64,000 nt of DNA from Magicicada septendecula (taxonomy: Eukaryota > Arthropoda > Insecta > Hemiptera > Cicadidae). Positions within the stretch are counted from its first letter, which is position 1; the number at the start of each line of letters is the position of its first letter. Shown one piece after another: positions 48,290 through 59,822 of this stretch. The notes beneath the pieces were generated by a model that ran no database searches, had not been told where the DNA came from, and saw only the letters and a list, made by a program, of their open reading frames with translations. The stretch covers positions 1,316,293,046 to 1,316,357,045 of the forward strand of contig CM068367.1 of assembly GCA_034769895.1 (NCBI GenBank), read 5' to 3'. Made by a program: the position numbers and the translations under genes.

Positions 48290-48313
48290 AACACACACAC
48301 ACACACACACACA
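48290..48313 (+). repeat. (CA)n microsatellite
   Basis: A short CA run after the last recognisable piece of the interrupted tandem unit. Confidence 0.9.
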
Positions 48314-48415
48314 AAGAAAATCAAATTTTGAAAAGAAATTTCTTACGTTTTAACGTCTACATATTATTTATACTACTTTCTTGGCATTCAGCCACAATAA
48401 ATGTGAAATAATAAA

Positions 48416-48826
48416 TTAAATTAAATGTTTACAAACCATCTGATCAATCGCTATCACAGTAAAACACTCTTGTCTCACAACAGACTGACGCAAACTCATA
48501 ACAGTCCGGACAACTGCCGCTTTCGTCCGTATTACCCCTGCCACACTTTTGCAATGTTCCTTACAGACCGCGTTTTGTAAAGTGTTCCGTTTTACTTCAT
48601 GATCGATGCGATATGCGATATCACTCATGTTTACTGATCCTGCCTCGTTTACTGCAATGGTTCTCCACCGTCCGCACGGTGGGACACAATTATTGGCCCG
48701 TTTGACACGTTTGTTCCGTAAAACAACGTGACAAATAAATCCGACGTTGTAGAGCAAATACGTCGTTAACACACTTGGTGGACTTCTGTCTCTTGAATCC
48801 TTTGCAGATAAATTAAGAAAGTACAA
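48416..48826 (-). CDS. Hypothetical ORF, 136 codons
   Basis: The frame opens with a TTG (the first ATG would be internal, in NMSDIAYRIDHEV) and ends at TAA. It lies in a locally GC-richer stretch and has Cys and basic residues but no domain I recognise. It may be chance or a decayed element. Confidence 0.15.
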   Translation of the reverse strand: MYFLNLSAKDSRDRSPPSVLTTYLLYNVGFICHVVLRNKRVKRANNCVPPCGRWRTIAVNEAGSVNMSDIAYRIDHEVKRNTLQNAVCKEHCKSVAGVIRTKAAVVRTVMSLRQSVVRQECFTVIAIDQMVCKHLI

Positions 48827-50257
48827 AAAATTTCAATTGTAGGCCTATTGTATAAGTTTAGTGATATCGGGCTCCCGGTTGATAAATAAAATCTCTTATC
48901 TATCTCTTATCTAAAATTTGATAAGAGAATATTTACTTTTCGCAAGCGCAATAACACTAAACTAAACGACCCGGAATAATATTATCCCGACTTGTCGGGA
49001 CGCCGGACAGTCTTGTGCCGGCTAATCGCACGTTGTACCAGGTTAGACATCAAATGGTATCAGTAGGTAGCATGTGGCATACTTGTAAGGAGCGTAGAGA
49101 TCACACTGGTAGCAGCAAAACAAAGGATTCTCCTGAATGAGAAAAAACGTTGCAGCATACCTAACTCTGTATGGAAAGTAAGAGAGGAAAAACTCGAAAG
49201 ATAATTGCAGAAGGGGTAGCAGAGCAGAGCCGTTTGGTATGTCTATAGTACATACCAAGAAACGGCTAAGAAAGTGGGAACTTCTGTCGGCTGGTAGGGT
49301 GAGATAACGTTTAAAAAATTAGCTCTTACAAGTAGAGATATACTGTATATTACCCTAGTGAACTATCCCACAAAGACACAGTATACGAAAATATAAATGC
49401 GTTGAGTATAAACACGAGAACATAAAGATATAAAATTTATATAATTAAAATGCATATATAAATAATAACAACGATGCCCAGGGCGGACAAAGCGGCAATG
49501 GGCCCTTTTTACAAGGGTTTCAACAAAGTTTCCCTAGACCCCTTATCTGCATTTTACACCCTATAACTAAATATCGTTTGTTCGCTTTCAACCCTGAAAA
49601 AAGGTTACTTGTAACTAGGAAACGATTCCGCTTTCGCCCTCGAAATGATCATCAAATAATTTAATATCATGTAATCAGATAATGACGGAACCTTCTGATA
49701 ATCGTTTAAAATCGGTCGTAGAAAAATTCAATCTTGTATATGGAGGCTTTGATAAAGAATGAGTGGCGCAAGAAGTAAAAAGAGTTCGACATGTACGCGA
49801 TATTAACATTACTAAAACGGCCATAATATTAACATTCGGAATCCTTTGATGAAAATGTGTTCCTAATTGTGCATCACTTGCCGGAACACTCTCTGGACTA
49901 ATCACATTATACCGTTACTAAAAAGAACTTTACGTTTTAAGTCCACGTTGTCTCTGCTCCCCAGAATTAGTAATACTCAACTGCAGCTTATCGTCTTCAT
50001 TGTAACCGATCCGTCGTGTTGTCGTCACTCTGCTGTCGGTATAATTACGTGGCCACAATTAGCATTCATCAACCGCAACTTATTGCCTTCAATGGAACCA
50101 ACCCATTCATGTTCAGAAACATATCAGCAACGTAACTACACTGAAGTGTGGCAAAAAATTAATTACCAGAGTAACAGTTGCTTTAATGCCGACTGTCAAC
50201 CTTCTACGCAAGAGAGTACTGCCACCGCAGAAGCAGCACTTACATGGACAGCCTAGG
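48827..50257. other. No gene recognised
   Basis: Only short unconvincing frames. The part nearest 50257 may contain further decayed hAT sequence continuous with the next feature, but I cannot support it. Confidence 0.35.
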
Positions 50258-50504
50258 AAGTTTAAATTTGTTGTCAAATGGGCTTTACCTGAATCCGTTC
50301 CCAGTCTATGTCTATAGTATTTTTTAATTGTATCATTTTTTTAAACAATTTTCGTGTCTGTGATCTCATGTGAAAAATGTTTTTCAAAATTTAAATTAAC
50401 AAAAAGTTATGTTAGAGCAACGTTGAGTGAGGAAGGAGTGAAAAAGTCGGTCATTTTGTCTACAGAAAGAAAGGTCGTATCTTCTTTGAATTTGGTAACA
50501 TAAA
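50258..50504 (+). pseudogene. hAT transposase C-terminal remnant
   Basis: Reads FKFVVKWALPESVPSLCL, a stop, then after another stop SCEKCFSKFKLTKSYVRATL and a SVILSTE motif, ending at TAA. This is the hAT dimerisation domain in degenerate form. A CTGGCAACCCTA end near 50591 resembles the inverted terminus of the hAT derivative at 53647-54812. Old copy; boundaries unknown. Confidence 0.65.
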
Positions 50505-50891
50505 AAAACTGCTGTCCGGGTTTTCGGGTAAAATGTCCGGCTAAATTAACAGCTGTGTTCGGCTTTTCTTATTTTTGATCTGGCAACCCTATGTGCTGCG
50601 CACCATTATAGTAGCTACCGTACTTCTTCTCTTATAAAATGTACGTACATGAATTGGTAGAGGAAACGTCAAAACTAAGTAGCTGTCAGTAAGTTCTATG
50701 AGCTGCAGAACTCGTTCACAAATATAAACAGTGAACACTAAGGCCCCTTTTACGCACTCGCACGAGTAGGTTTTCAGAGGTTGGCAGCACTCCTTGCTGC
50801 GCGCAGAAAACCTTGTCGCGCGGTGCATAAAAGTAGCCTAATCATGACCCAGTAGCAGCATCAGTCCACGATTCGTATTATGTATGTCCAG

Positions 50892-52135
50892 CAGTGGCGG
50901 CGCGGGGGGGCCCCGACCTTCATGGGGGGTCCCAGTTGGCCCAGTCATGGGACATAACTTGTAACATGAAAAATAAGCGTAAACGAGTTGTAAAACGCTT
51001 CTTTGTTGAATTATCAGTTGACCACAGAATTGACGACCCAGTGAAATCATTTGAAGTAAAAGTTTTCAATGCAACACTAGATATTGTAATAGCTCAGCTA
51101 CAAATGAGATTCGAAGGATTGCGTTGCATTGATGATAGGTTTTCATTCCTGACGCCTCAGAATTTAATAAACTTCTCACAAGAGACAACAGTGGAGAAAA
51201 GTAAGGCTCTGGTAAATGTGTATCCTGGTGACCTTTCCACATCACTGCCTGACCAAGTAATATCCTTCAAAGCTGATGGCCAAAGAAACTGTACACAAGA
51301 AAAGAATTCGAGAAATGATGAATTTACTGGTTGAAGAAAACAGCTGCCTTATGAGTTGCCTCCCAGACTTAACTACAGCTTTGCAGCTTTATTTAACCAT
51401 ACCTGTCACAACAGCTACAGCGGAAAGAAGCTTTTCAAAACTTAAATTAATTAAGTCATACTTAAGAAGTACCATGGCCAAACTCGGTTGAGTGACTTGG
51501 CACTGTTAAGCATTGAGCATGAAGAGACACAGAAAACTAATATCAACGAAGTGGTCGACAAGTTCTTAGCTATTAAAAAAAGAAGACTAGGCTTAGGAAA
51601 ACAGTGAACTTTGGTTGATCCTCATCTGTAAATATTGTACATTACTTGAGTTCGAGTGTTATTGAATTGGATTAGACTTAAGGAGAACTTGTATAGAGTA
51701 TATTCAAGAATTTTACAAATTCAGTTACAAACTAATTTAAATGTTTGAAAAAAGCTAGAATGTTACTTTGATATTCGTTTTTAAATAATAAATTTTTAAC
51801 ACTCTGTGTGCGGTACTGTTTCATAGTCTGAATTTAGATTTTTGACGTAAAAATAAATCATTCTTTTTATTTTGGTTTTTTTATAGTTTGTATAGAACTT
51901 TGTCTGTTTAGCAACAATGAATTTTAAGAGTTTGTACACGTGTAAAACGTCCTTTGCAAATTGCAAACGCTTTGTGATAGACGAGAAAGTATTCACAAAC
52001 CATTGTTGTGAAACACACGTAAATAGAAACTCATTTGAGTGTTTTCCCCTATTACGTATACAAAATTTAACCGTTTTTATAGGGCTCCCTAATTAGTTTC
52101 GCGGGGGGGGGGGGGGTTTGTTAGCGTCGCCACTG
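50892..52135 (+). mobile_element. hAT deletion derivative with perfect 8-bp duplication
   Basis: The ends CAGTGGCGGCGC and GCGTCGCCACTG are inverted repeats and ATGTCCAG flanks both sides (50884-50891 and 52136-52143). The 1,244-bp element keeps only the C-terminal third of a ZMYM1-like transposase. G-runs lie just inside both ends (50900-50907 and 52103-52116). Confidence 0.92.
50967..51607 (+). pseudogene. ZMYM1-like hAT transposase, C-terminal third, frameshifted
   Basis: ATG 50967 opens a frame (MKNKRKRVVKRFF...) covering the region before the dimerisation domain. The reading then shifts near 51290 to one with ALQLYLTIPVTTATAERSFS and KLKLIKSYLRSTM, and near 51487 to RLSDLALLSIEHEETQ, ending KRRLGLGKQ at TGA 51605-51607. 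Two frameshifts and no N-terminal half: no zinc finger and only part of the catalytic core remain. Confidence 0.85.
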
Positions 52136-52143
52136 ATGTCCAG

Positions 52144-53220
52144 ACAATTCATACCGCGACGTCGCCACAATAAAACCGAATATGTACAAAGATATCAGTT
52201 CTATACACGACCAATTATAGCTTCAAACGAATTCCCGACTTCCTCTAGGCCTACTGATTTGGATCTTATCGTGGTCGGGTGACTACATTATTACAAAGAA
52301 GAGCGACGATTTGGGATCTGATAGCGGTACAGTATGTCATTGTACAAAGTAAACTTGTGAAGTTTGTCTTGATGACTCGACGGCCACAATTCCGAGAAAA
52401 CGTTTGCAGCGGTTAAGATAAATGAGTTCGTACCACTGCTTCAGACATCGTAATTCTTCACTAAGAAGACAGCCGTTTCAACAAAGTGCTTTAGAAAGCT
52501 ATGACAGGACGATAATTTTAACTGAAGTGAAGGAAACATCAATCCATTTAAGGCGATGGATTGGTAGAGCTTCAATCCGTGCACTAGACACTTCAATAAA
52601 ATCTTTAAAAGCAAAGTTTTGAATTTAACAAAGAAATAAATTTAATAATACTAGAAGAGAAAGAGGAAAATATGATTACCAAAAAGAAAAAGAAAATTAT
52701 TTTCCAATTACTGTAGTTCTCAACGTAGAAAAATTTCTTTCGTTTGTTGTGGCATTCTCCGACGGAATTCTTTGGAGTACCCACCAACACCCGTTAAACA
52801 ATCCTATTATTACTACCTGTGTATTTTGTGGTGGGCGGCAACTTTGGTGAAAGTAATGGCCGCAGAACCCTGTTTTTTGTCAGTGTAAGGGCTCACTGAA
52901 TGCGTAAGTGTTGGTGCGTTCTCAAAAACATTTAGCGTGAAACAATTACCGTGTATGTTGTTATTATTATCAGTATTCTCTATTTCCCGGTTAAACCTTC
53001 CCGTCTTTCCCATGGTTCATAGAAGTTTTGCTGTCCATTAAAAATTAAAAAGAGGAAAAGAATAATTACGAAAACCGTAACTACTTTACTATTTTTAAAA
53101 TGAAGTAACAATAATTATAAAACAGAGAATCATTATTAGCCTACTTCTTTTTTATTATTGTGAATACAATGAACACTAAAAGTCCCGACTACTGCAATAT
53201 TCTTCTTATCGAAATTTATA
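52144..53220. other. No gene recognised
   Basis: Short frames only, with no repeat or element boundary seen between the hAT derivative and the solo LTR. Confidence 0.4.
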
Positions 53221-53646
53221 ATATTGTTACGACGGTCTCCTTGAACGTCGTATGGTACAGTGGAAAACAAAATACAAGTCACCAATTAAGTCACTAATCA
53301 CCAGCTTTAATTATCACAATTAAACAGTTTGTAATCAACAAGATAGTCTCTTGCAACAAATCAAATAAAAATTGTTCACACGCAATAAAAATGTCCACTA
53401 ATAGAGTACCGCATAATCAAAAAACACATAATACTTCGCCACAATACTCGAACCGCACTGATATATATCGCAACTCAAACTGACTTGAGCGTCCCTAACT
53501 ACTTGTATTTATGTCCCGCCGAAAATCCAGAACATTCCACATGCTACGCATCAGCAATAAAGGAAAACATTAGAGCGTAATTCATTGCGGCCTTGACATT
53601 TCATTGCGCGGCTGGCGACGTCTAGAAAAGTCTAGCGAATGCATGT

Positions 53647-54812
53647 CAGTGTTGCCAGGTCAATCAGTCCTCTTTTCCCCACATGGCTACCCAAAATTTC
53701 CCCATTTTGCCATCGAAATCCCCACTGCCACAAATTCGTGTACTTTATGTAGAGTGTCTCATTTTATAGAGCCTGAGTGAGTATATTACAAATATTTAAA
53801 TTCTATTACAAGAATAATAAAAATATTAAAAATTTGTGTTTTTTTTAAGTATGATAAAAGAAAATGATCTCACCTGATGAGGTCAGCCTCAGTACTTTTT
53901 GAAATAATTTTCATCCACTTAGTTCATTATAGGCTTGAGTCAACATTCACACTTACACACTATATTTAGCAATTTTCCAATAGTTTAATTCACAAAAACA
54001 ATTTACACTCTTTCACATATATTTTTAGTTCATATACATACAGTTGCTGTGTTTCATCACCATTGAAACATTTATAGTACAATCTAAACGGGATTTATTT
54101 TGTTTGTTTGAACGTTTTTCGTATGTACCTGGTCACCCAGTGGCAGTACCAGTACACAATTTACTTCTGATTATGTTATTATTAATACTGATTGCATTAA
54201 AAATACTTTCAACACATCCACTATGATAAGCCACAAAATTATTTAAAGTTGGAAAAGCCTCAGTATATTTCGCATTTTTTGTATTTTCAACTTCTCTCTA
54301 AAAGCTTAATAAACTTTCATCTGTACCGGTGTTAATACTTGTATTTCTAAGAACTCTCTATTCCCTGTATAGGTTTACCATGTTTATTTCATAACTTTTC
54401 TCAAAGGCTGCTGCTGCTGCAGAAGCCAGTGACTGAATGTCTTTAATTTGTTTCCTATCTAGAAATTGTAGATGTTTTAAGCTTTGAACATAGTCACTGT
54501 TAAAAGGAAACCAACTGTTTTGGTGTGAACGTTCAACATAAAAGTTTATGCAATTTACTCTGAAATTTTGAATTTCTTCAAGATTTTTACTTTTCAAAAT
54601 CACAGTGCTCTTATAGCACCTACTACAATATTTTGTAGTTTTATAAACTTTGCAGGATTTCTGTACTGCAGTTTGGTCAAATCTGCATTATTTGAAATTT
54701 TAATTATTTGAAATCACCACCAATTTGCCACATTAACACAAATCCCCACCTACCATTTTGAGGCTTCAAATTTCGCCAGTGTGGGGAAAAATCCCCACAC
54801 CTGGCAACCCTG
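53647..54812 (-). mobile_element. hAT deletion derivative nested in the solo LTR
   Basis: Ends CAGTGTTGCCAGGT and ACCTGGCAACCCTG, flanked by ATGCATGT on both sides (53639-53646 and 54813-54820). Subterminal TCCCCAC motifs are repeated near both ends (for example CCCCACATGG and TGGGGA), as expected of transposase-binding repeats. It contains one transposase fragment on the minus strand. Confidence 0.9.
54358..54603 (-). pseudogene. hAT-type transposase fragment
   Basis: An open frame without an ATG start encodes FRVNCINFYVERSHQ, PFNSDYVQSLKHLQFLD and a short alanine run (SLASAAAAAF). The PFN..V...LKHL.FLD pattern occurs before the dimerisation domain in ZBED/hAT proteins. Too short for confident assignment on its own; position inside a bona fide hAT element supports it. 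Confidence 0.5.
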
Positions 54813-55214
54813 ATGCATGTTGAAATCACATATGCACAAAACATTACAGCGGATCCCTCTGGAACATTACAGAGACACGTAAATTGTTCTGTAATGTCAT
54901 AACAATATTATGCCTAAAGGATAAATAAATTAGTTCTAGCTTTTAAGTGAATGTGTGTTTCTATAGATATCTGTAGGACTTTATCGAACAAGTAAGTGAG
55001 TTCTCAGTTTTAACTCGACTGTATTAGCATTTGTCTGTCTGTATATTTGGGGTATGTCTGACGATAATGTTTGAACGCATCAACCGACTTCCGTAAAACT
55101 TGCCATGCGTGTGTCCGCACATTCTCCCTACACGCCCCTATTTTTTTTTAGATTAATATCCCCTTCTCATTTTTGGGCGAGGGAGGCAAAAATGTGAGGG
55201 GATCATAAATGTGA

Positions 55215-55545
55215 AAAACGCAAAAGCCCGTGTAGGATATCAAATTTAATGGAATTTTAACCACAATCTGAATATAGTATTCAATTCTGAAAATTTCAGA
55301 ATAAGTGAACTCAAGGTCCAAAAACTGGGTAAAAGTTTGATAAAATCCCAAAAATTCCTGTGGGGCATCGAATTAAAGTGAATTTAAACCACAATCTGAA
55401 TATAGTGTTCATTTTTGAAAATTTCAAAATTTTGGTGCCCCAGAGCCCAAAGAAAAGATAAAAAATTTAAACAAAAGGGTAAAAATCCAGCAGGGTGTCA
55501 GACTATACGGAATTGTAACCTAAATTCGAACATTTGGAATTTTTG
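55215..55545 (+). repeat. Imperfect ~135-bp tandem repeat, about 2.5 units
   Basis: ACCACAATCTGAATATAGT recurs at about 55259 and 55388 with similar flanks (GGATATCAAATTTAATGG versus GGCATCGAATTAAAGTG; then TGAAAATTTCA). A third, weaker copy starts near 55490. Confidence 0.65.
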
Positions 55546-55914
55546 GTGTTTATTGTATGACTGTGTGCTCTACAAAAGAAATAACTAAAGCAATAGAGAA
55601 ATCGGGATTTTTGTAATTTTTCCCATAATTGAAAAATTATCTGATATTGAAATTGACATAATAATAAATGTACTTCGTTCAAAATAGTGAGCGAGTCCTG
55701 CATCCGTGGGACCATACGAGTTACTATAGTTAATAAACTGCCGAGTCAGGAAGTTGTCTCAAGTTAACACAGATTACTATAGTTTTAATTGTACGATGAT
55801 TATGTAATACTTTTTTGATTTAAAAAACGAGGTCTATTTCGAAATTTCACTAGATCCCTATTATTAATTCTATAATTAAAAAATGTCATACGCACAACAC
55901 CAGACTCTCTCTTT

Positions 55915-55953
55915 CTCTCTCACGCGCGTGCGCGCGTGCACACACACACACAC
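55915..55953 (+). repeat. CT/CG/CA simple repeats
   Basis: Runs of TCTCTCT, GCGCGTGCGCGCGTG and (CA)n adjoin within about 50 bp, an alternating purine-pyrimidine tract. Confidence 0.85.
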
Positions 55954-56027
55954 AAAACGTAAGACAACATGAGTATTATGGATTACAAGTTATGAGAACA
56001 GGATAAATATTAGAGAGAGGGGGAGAG

Positions 56028-57574
56028 TGTGCCGAGTCTAAAATAGATCGGCGCGTGTTCGGTATTTAACGCCAAAGCAGACGAAAAATGCCGTACTGTG
56101 TTTAACAGATACACGCAAACTATACTGTAATAAGGTATTTAAGTGTGCCCGGTTAGTGCTGCACTCTAGTGCAGGACACTGATTACGGGCAAACTATAGC
56201 CGGAACTGCGTTTCTAAAAATTGTCTCTGACTGGCCGACTAAGCGTTCGCTTCGTCTACATTTTCCTCCGACAGACAGGAGTTTTTAGTTTACCGAGTAC
56301 AGCTCAACACGAGATAGTTTCTCAGAGAGAGGTGTCCAAAAGGAACGAGTACCTAAATGTCGTCATAAAAAGGTGAGAAGAAGCGGTTAACGGGTAGCGG
56401 GTAGACGTTCCCCACAGTCCCAGTGGTGTTCGTCTACTTCAGGGTTGCGCCCCTGCCTCCGCGAGCCTTGGTTTTCTCCACCCATCCTTATTCTCGGAGG
56501 GAACCATGTCCTTACCCTTAGTCCTAGCTATTGACCTCTCAATGATCCTTGCCCTTTTCATCTTCCCAATTTTCCTACCCCTCCCCTTAGAAAACTAAAT
56601 AAAATAAAAAACCAATAAAAATTAGAAAGGAAAAAAAATTAGAAAAGGAAAAAAGAAAAATATCAGAAAGGAGTTAGAAAAGAAGTTAGTTGGAAGAGTT
56701 GGGACTAGGTTGGTGTAGTGATGTTAGTGTTAGATTGTTGGTTGTTGTTTTCATTTTTCGTGGTTAATAGTGGTGGAATTTGTTTGTTGATCATTGTAGG
56801 GTCGGGGCCATGCCGCAATCCCCGGTTGATTTCCCTGGTAGGTTATTTTTGGATTAAGTGTGGGTTGTTAGACGATGCCGTGCTGAAGTAAACCCCCCCT
56901 TGCTAGTTACGCAGTATTTGAAGAGTAAGTGAAGGGATTGATGTTCGCGTGCCCTCTATGCGGTTTTCTCTGTCCGCCCTAGTGTAGGGATGTCGGCCAG
57001 CCATATGGCAAGGATGGAGATACCTTGTTGGTGCATGTGGCTGGTCGGTCCGAGAGGTGGAAGAGAGGAGTAGTACGGTCACTCACATACCAAGGTGGGT
57101 GATACCTTGTTTGGTCTTCGGACGAGTATGAGAGTGGGACCAGTAGAAGTAGGTGGTGGTCACCAGAAAGGGTGACGTGTTGGGGCGGTCCCGTGGGGTT
57201 GGCATGGCGCAGAGGGTCGCATGGGGATGGTAGCAGTTGTGAGGAGTTTTTTGTTCTGCTCCTCTGTCTAAGTGTGGGACAACTATGTTGCCCTTTTGGG
57301 GTGGGGGTGTGCCGAGTCTAAAATAGATCGGCGCGTGTTCGGTATTTAATGCCAAAGCAGACGAAAAATGCCGTACTGTGTTTAACAGATACACGCAAAC
57401 TATACTGTAATAAGGTATTTAAGTGTGCCCGGTTAGTGCTGCACTCTAGTGCAGGACACTGATTACGGGCAAACTATAGCCGGAACTGCGTTTCTAAAAA
57501 TTGTCTCTGGCTGGCCGACTAAGCGTTCGCTTCGTCTACATTTTCCTCCGACAGAAAGGAGTTTTTAGTTTACC
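56028..57574. mobile_element. 267-bp direct repeats enclosing 1 kb (possible short LTR element)
   Basis: 56028-56294 and 57308-57574 are 267 bp each, start TGTGCCGAGTCTAAAATAG and differ at only three positions that I can see. The 1,013-bp spacer has no open reading frame, a lysine-codon-like A/G-rich stretch near 56600-56700 and GC-rich ends. Ends lack a CA terminus and no target duplication is visible, so a TRIM-like LTR element and a simple segmental duplication remain alternatives. Confidence 0.45.
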
Positions 57575-57674
57575 ATCTTCTTCATCTATGGCAGGCTAAA
57601 CTACTACAGATCTGCGGTAAGTTACGGCAATATGATTATATACATCAATTTAAAGTAATAAGAAAGAAAAAATT

Positions 57675-57925
57675 GTTTAATAAGTCCACATATGAATGAA
57701 TTCAGATAACCTATTACGCCACCACGTGGTGAGTTGTGTAATGGGTAATTTAAATGTAACTTTTATTGGTAATTATAGTAATACTATATTAATTTCAGAA
57801 GTCTTAACTAAGGCACCAGAATTGAGAATAATGTAAATGCAAATGGTATTTGTTTAATAAGTACAGTAATAGATGTAATCAGGTAATCTCTCACACCACG
57901 TGGCAAAATCAGACTATGTGTAAAT
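57675..57925 (+). repeat. ~180-bp tandem repeat pair with CACGTG motif
   Basis: TTTAATAAGT...ACCACGTGG occurs at about 57677-57729 and 57853-57903. The first copy contains the perfect 12-bp palindrome CACCACGTGGTG (57720-57731). Confidence 0.6.
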
Positions 57926-58187
57926 TTTATTAATTGTATAACAAACTAAATAATTATATAATCAAAATTGAATTATGTTAACCCACAGGGGTAAAGTTTA
58001 TAATATGAAATTTAACAAAACTAAATGTTTTCAAGATAAGGCCCAGGTGGCCATATAACCGTTGCAAGGTGTGTAAAACTATCATTTTAAGTACCCCTAC
58101 AGCTGTGTTAATATTATATATGGGTTTTGGTGCGTGTGAGGTTTCTGTGGGAATTAGTTTTGAGAATTTATCGCTGATAATATGTTG

Positions 58188-58196
58188 TATAAATAG
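58188..58196 (+). promoter_or_regulatory. TATA box, likely of an LTR
   Basis: TATAAATAG is followed about 25-30 bp downstream by start-like sequence, with LTR-like sequence ending at 59787. No gene follows, so it is probably a retrotransposon promoter. Confidence 0.35.
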
Positions 58197-59419
58197 GGTC
58201 CTCCGCTGAAGACGGGGAACAGCTCCAACCTGAACCATTAACATCCAGACTCTCTCTCTCAACTTCATCTGCCGGAGGAGAATAGTGAGCACGAACCACA
58301 AACACCCTATCATGTAGACCAGGAGATCACCACTTCACACCCATGGAAAAAATAAGGTGACATCAATCCATATTATATTTTTTTTACACAGTGTGATGTA
58401 ACCCACTAGAACCAGTGGACATAGAGTCACTCTACAACAATGACTTTAAGTTTTAAACATTTTAATTGGGTCCCCGGTTAACGGGACAGAATAGTGCGTG
58501 GACTTGGGGGGGAATCTTTTGTACATTTTGTAAATCTGTTGTAAATTGTGAGCCCAGGGGTTGACATGTATCTGTGGCTGCTCACCATTCAGACGTGTAA
58601 ATTTCCTTCTTATTTTCAGTATAAGGGTTTTATTAGTGCTACTAATTCATTCAATCAACATGTAATCTCACTGGTTCAATTTAGTTTTCATTTTATGTTT
58701 TAATTTCTCATTTTTAAATTCAGTTTGGATCATATAGGGATAGAAGTTTCTTTGGTAGTTAAGTCGGGTCACCAGTTTAATCCTGTATAGGTGCATATTC
58801 ATGCAGAGTTAAACATGCTTTTGGGACAGGTTGAGTTATGCACTATCTTGCCTAGGAACATGTCGGCCTTTGGGCCAAATTACTTTTAAAAAGGTTATAA
58901 GGCTTTATGACACGTTCCTGTTTTCAAGACTTAACTAAATTTATCAATATTTAAATTCTTTTAATTAATTATGATCACTGGGGTGTTCACTGTATTCTAA
59001 TTATAATTACTCCAAGTTTAAGTGCTCAATGTTGCAGCACTTTCTAATAGTAACAGGCACTTTGCCAACTCTTGAATTTAGTATGTCCTGGGCCCACTGG
59101 TGTTGCATATATAATCAGTTATACACATATTAAGTATTATAACCTAATATGGAAGTTTATAAATTGTTAATGATGTACCTCATGGCGTGGAAAAGGGTGT
59201 GGTAAGAGATAGATGTTATAATTGTCCTGTGTTGTGGAACATGTATATGTATTGTATATTTGTGTGTATTTTGGGGGGTTATATATGTATTGTACATTCG
59301 TGTGTATTTTTGGGGGGTTAGATATAGGGCTAAAAAGAAAATATAAAACATAGGTTTTATATATATTTATTAATTTCTAATGACAATTTTGAAAGGGAGA
59401 ATATGGATTATAATTATTA

Positions 59420-59545
59420 ATTTCAATTAATATTTTTTTAAGGAGAATTAATTTTTCAATTAATATTTTTCAAGGAGAATTAATTTTTTAATTAATATTT
59501 TTCAAGAAGAATTAATTTTTTCAATTAATATTTTTTAAGGAGAAC
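59420..59545 (+). repeat. ~41-bp tandem repeat, three units
   Basis: The unit (TTAATATTTTTCAAGGAGAA then TTAATTTTT) repeats three times with small changes (AAGGAGAA, AAGAAGAA, TAAGGAGAA). Extremely AT-rich. Confidence 0.8.
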
Positions 59546-59643
59546 ATAGAATCTAAATGTCATATTTATTGATTTTTGTAGGTAACAATTTTAAAGGAGA
59601 TATAATAATAAAAAAGGATTTTATTGATTGTTAATTTTGTGAG

Positions 59644-59787
59644 TTTTAATTGCAAGTCCCGTCTCACTGGATCCAGCGCATTTTTGGCTTCTCTAGGCTT
59701 TGGCCTAGTTTTAATTATCTTGTGGCCCCTCTTTAAAAAAAAAAAAAAATTATTTTTTACAAGTCAAAGTTGAAGAGGGGTTACAAG
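59644..59787 (+). repeat. LTR-like 3' terminus, second copy
   Basis: GCAAGTCCCGTCTCACTGGA...CTAGGCTTTGGCCTAG resembles 41965-42030, and both copies then show a GGCC-containing inverted repeat (here GGCCCCTCTT...AAGAGGGG) and end GGTTACA. It is probably the end of an LTR beginning somewhere in 57575-58391; the start was not identified. Confidence 0.45.
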
Positions 59788-59822
59788 AGAGAGTGGGGAT
59801 ACTTAAATTAAATGAAGTAGCT

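Larger units (their letters stand above)
53225..54904 (-). repeat. Solo LTR (gypsy-like, minus strand), interrupted by a hAT element
   Basis: TGTTACGACGG at 53225 and GTCATAACA ending 54904 are LTR-type ends, with ATAT on both sides (53221-53224 and 54905-54908). Removing the nested hAT and one duplication leaves about 506 bp. On the minus strand there is a TATA-like CATAAATACAAG followed by CAAGTCAGTTTGAG, a start-like sequence typical of gypsy LTRs. No internal region is present, so it is a solo LTR from recombination. Confidence 0.65.

Noticed and set aside
49867..50256. 129-codon ORF as a gene
   Set aside because: No ATG-supported start or domain. It abuts a decayed hAT C-terminus in another frame and may be degraded element sequence.
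57978..58313. 111-codon minus-strand ORF
   Set aside because: Antisense to LTR-like promoter sequence; no family resemblance.
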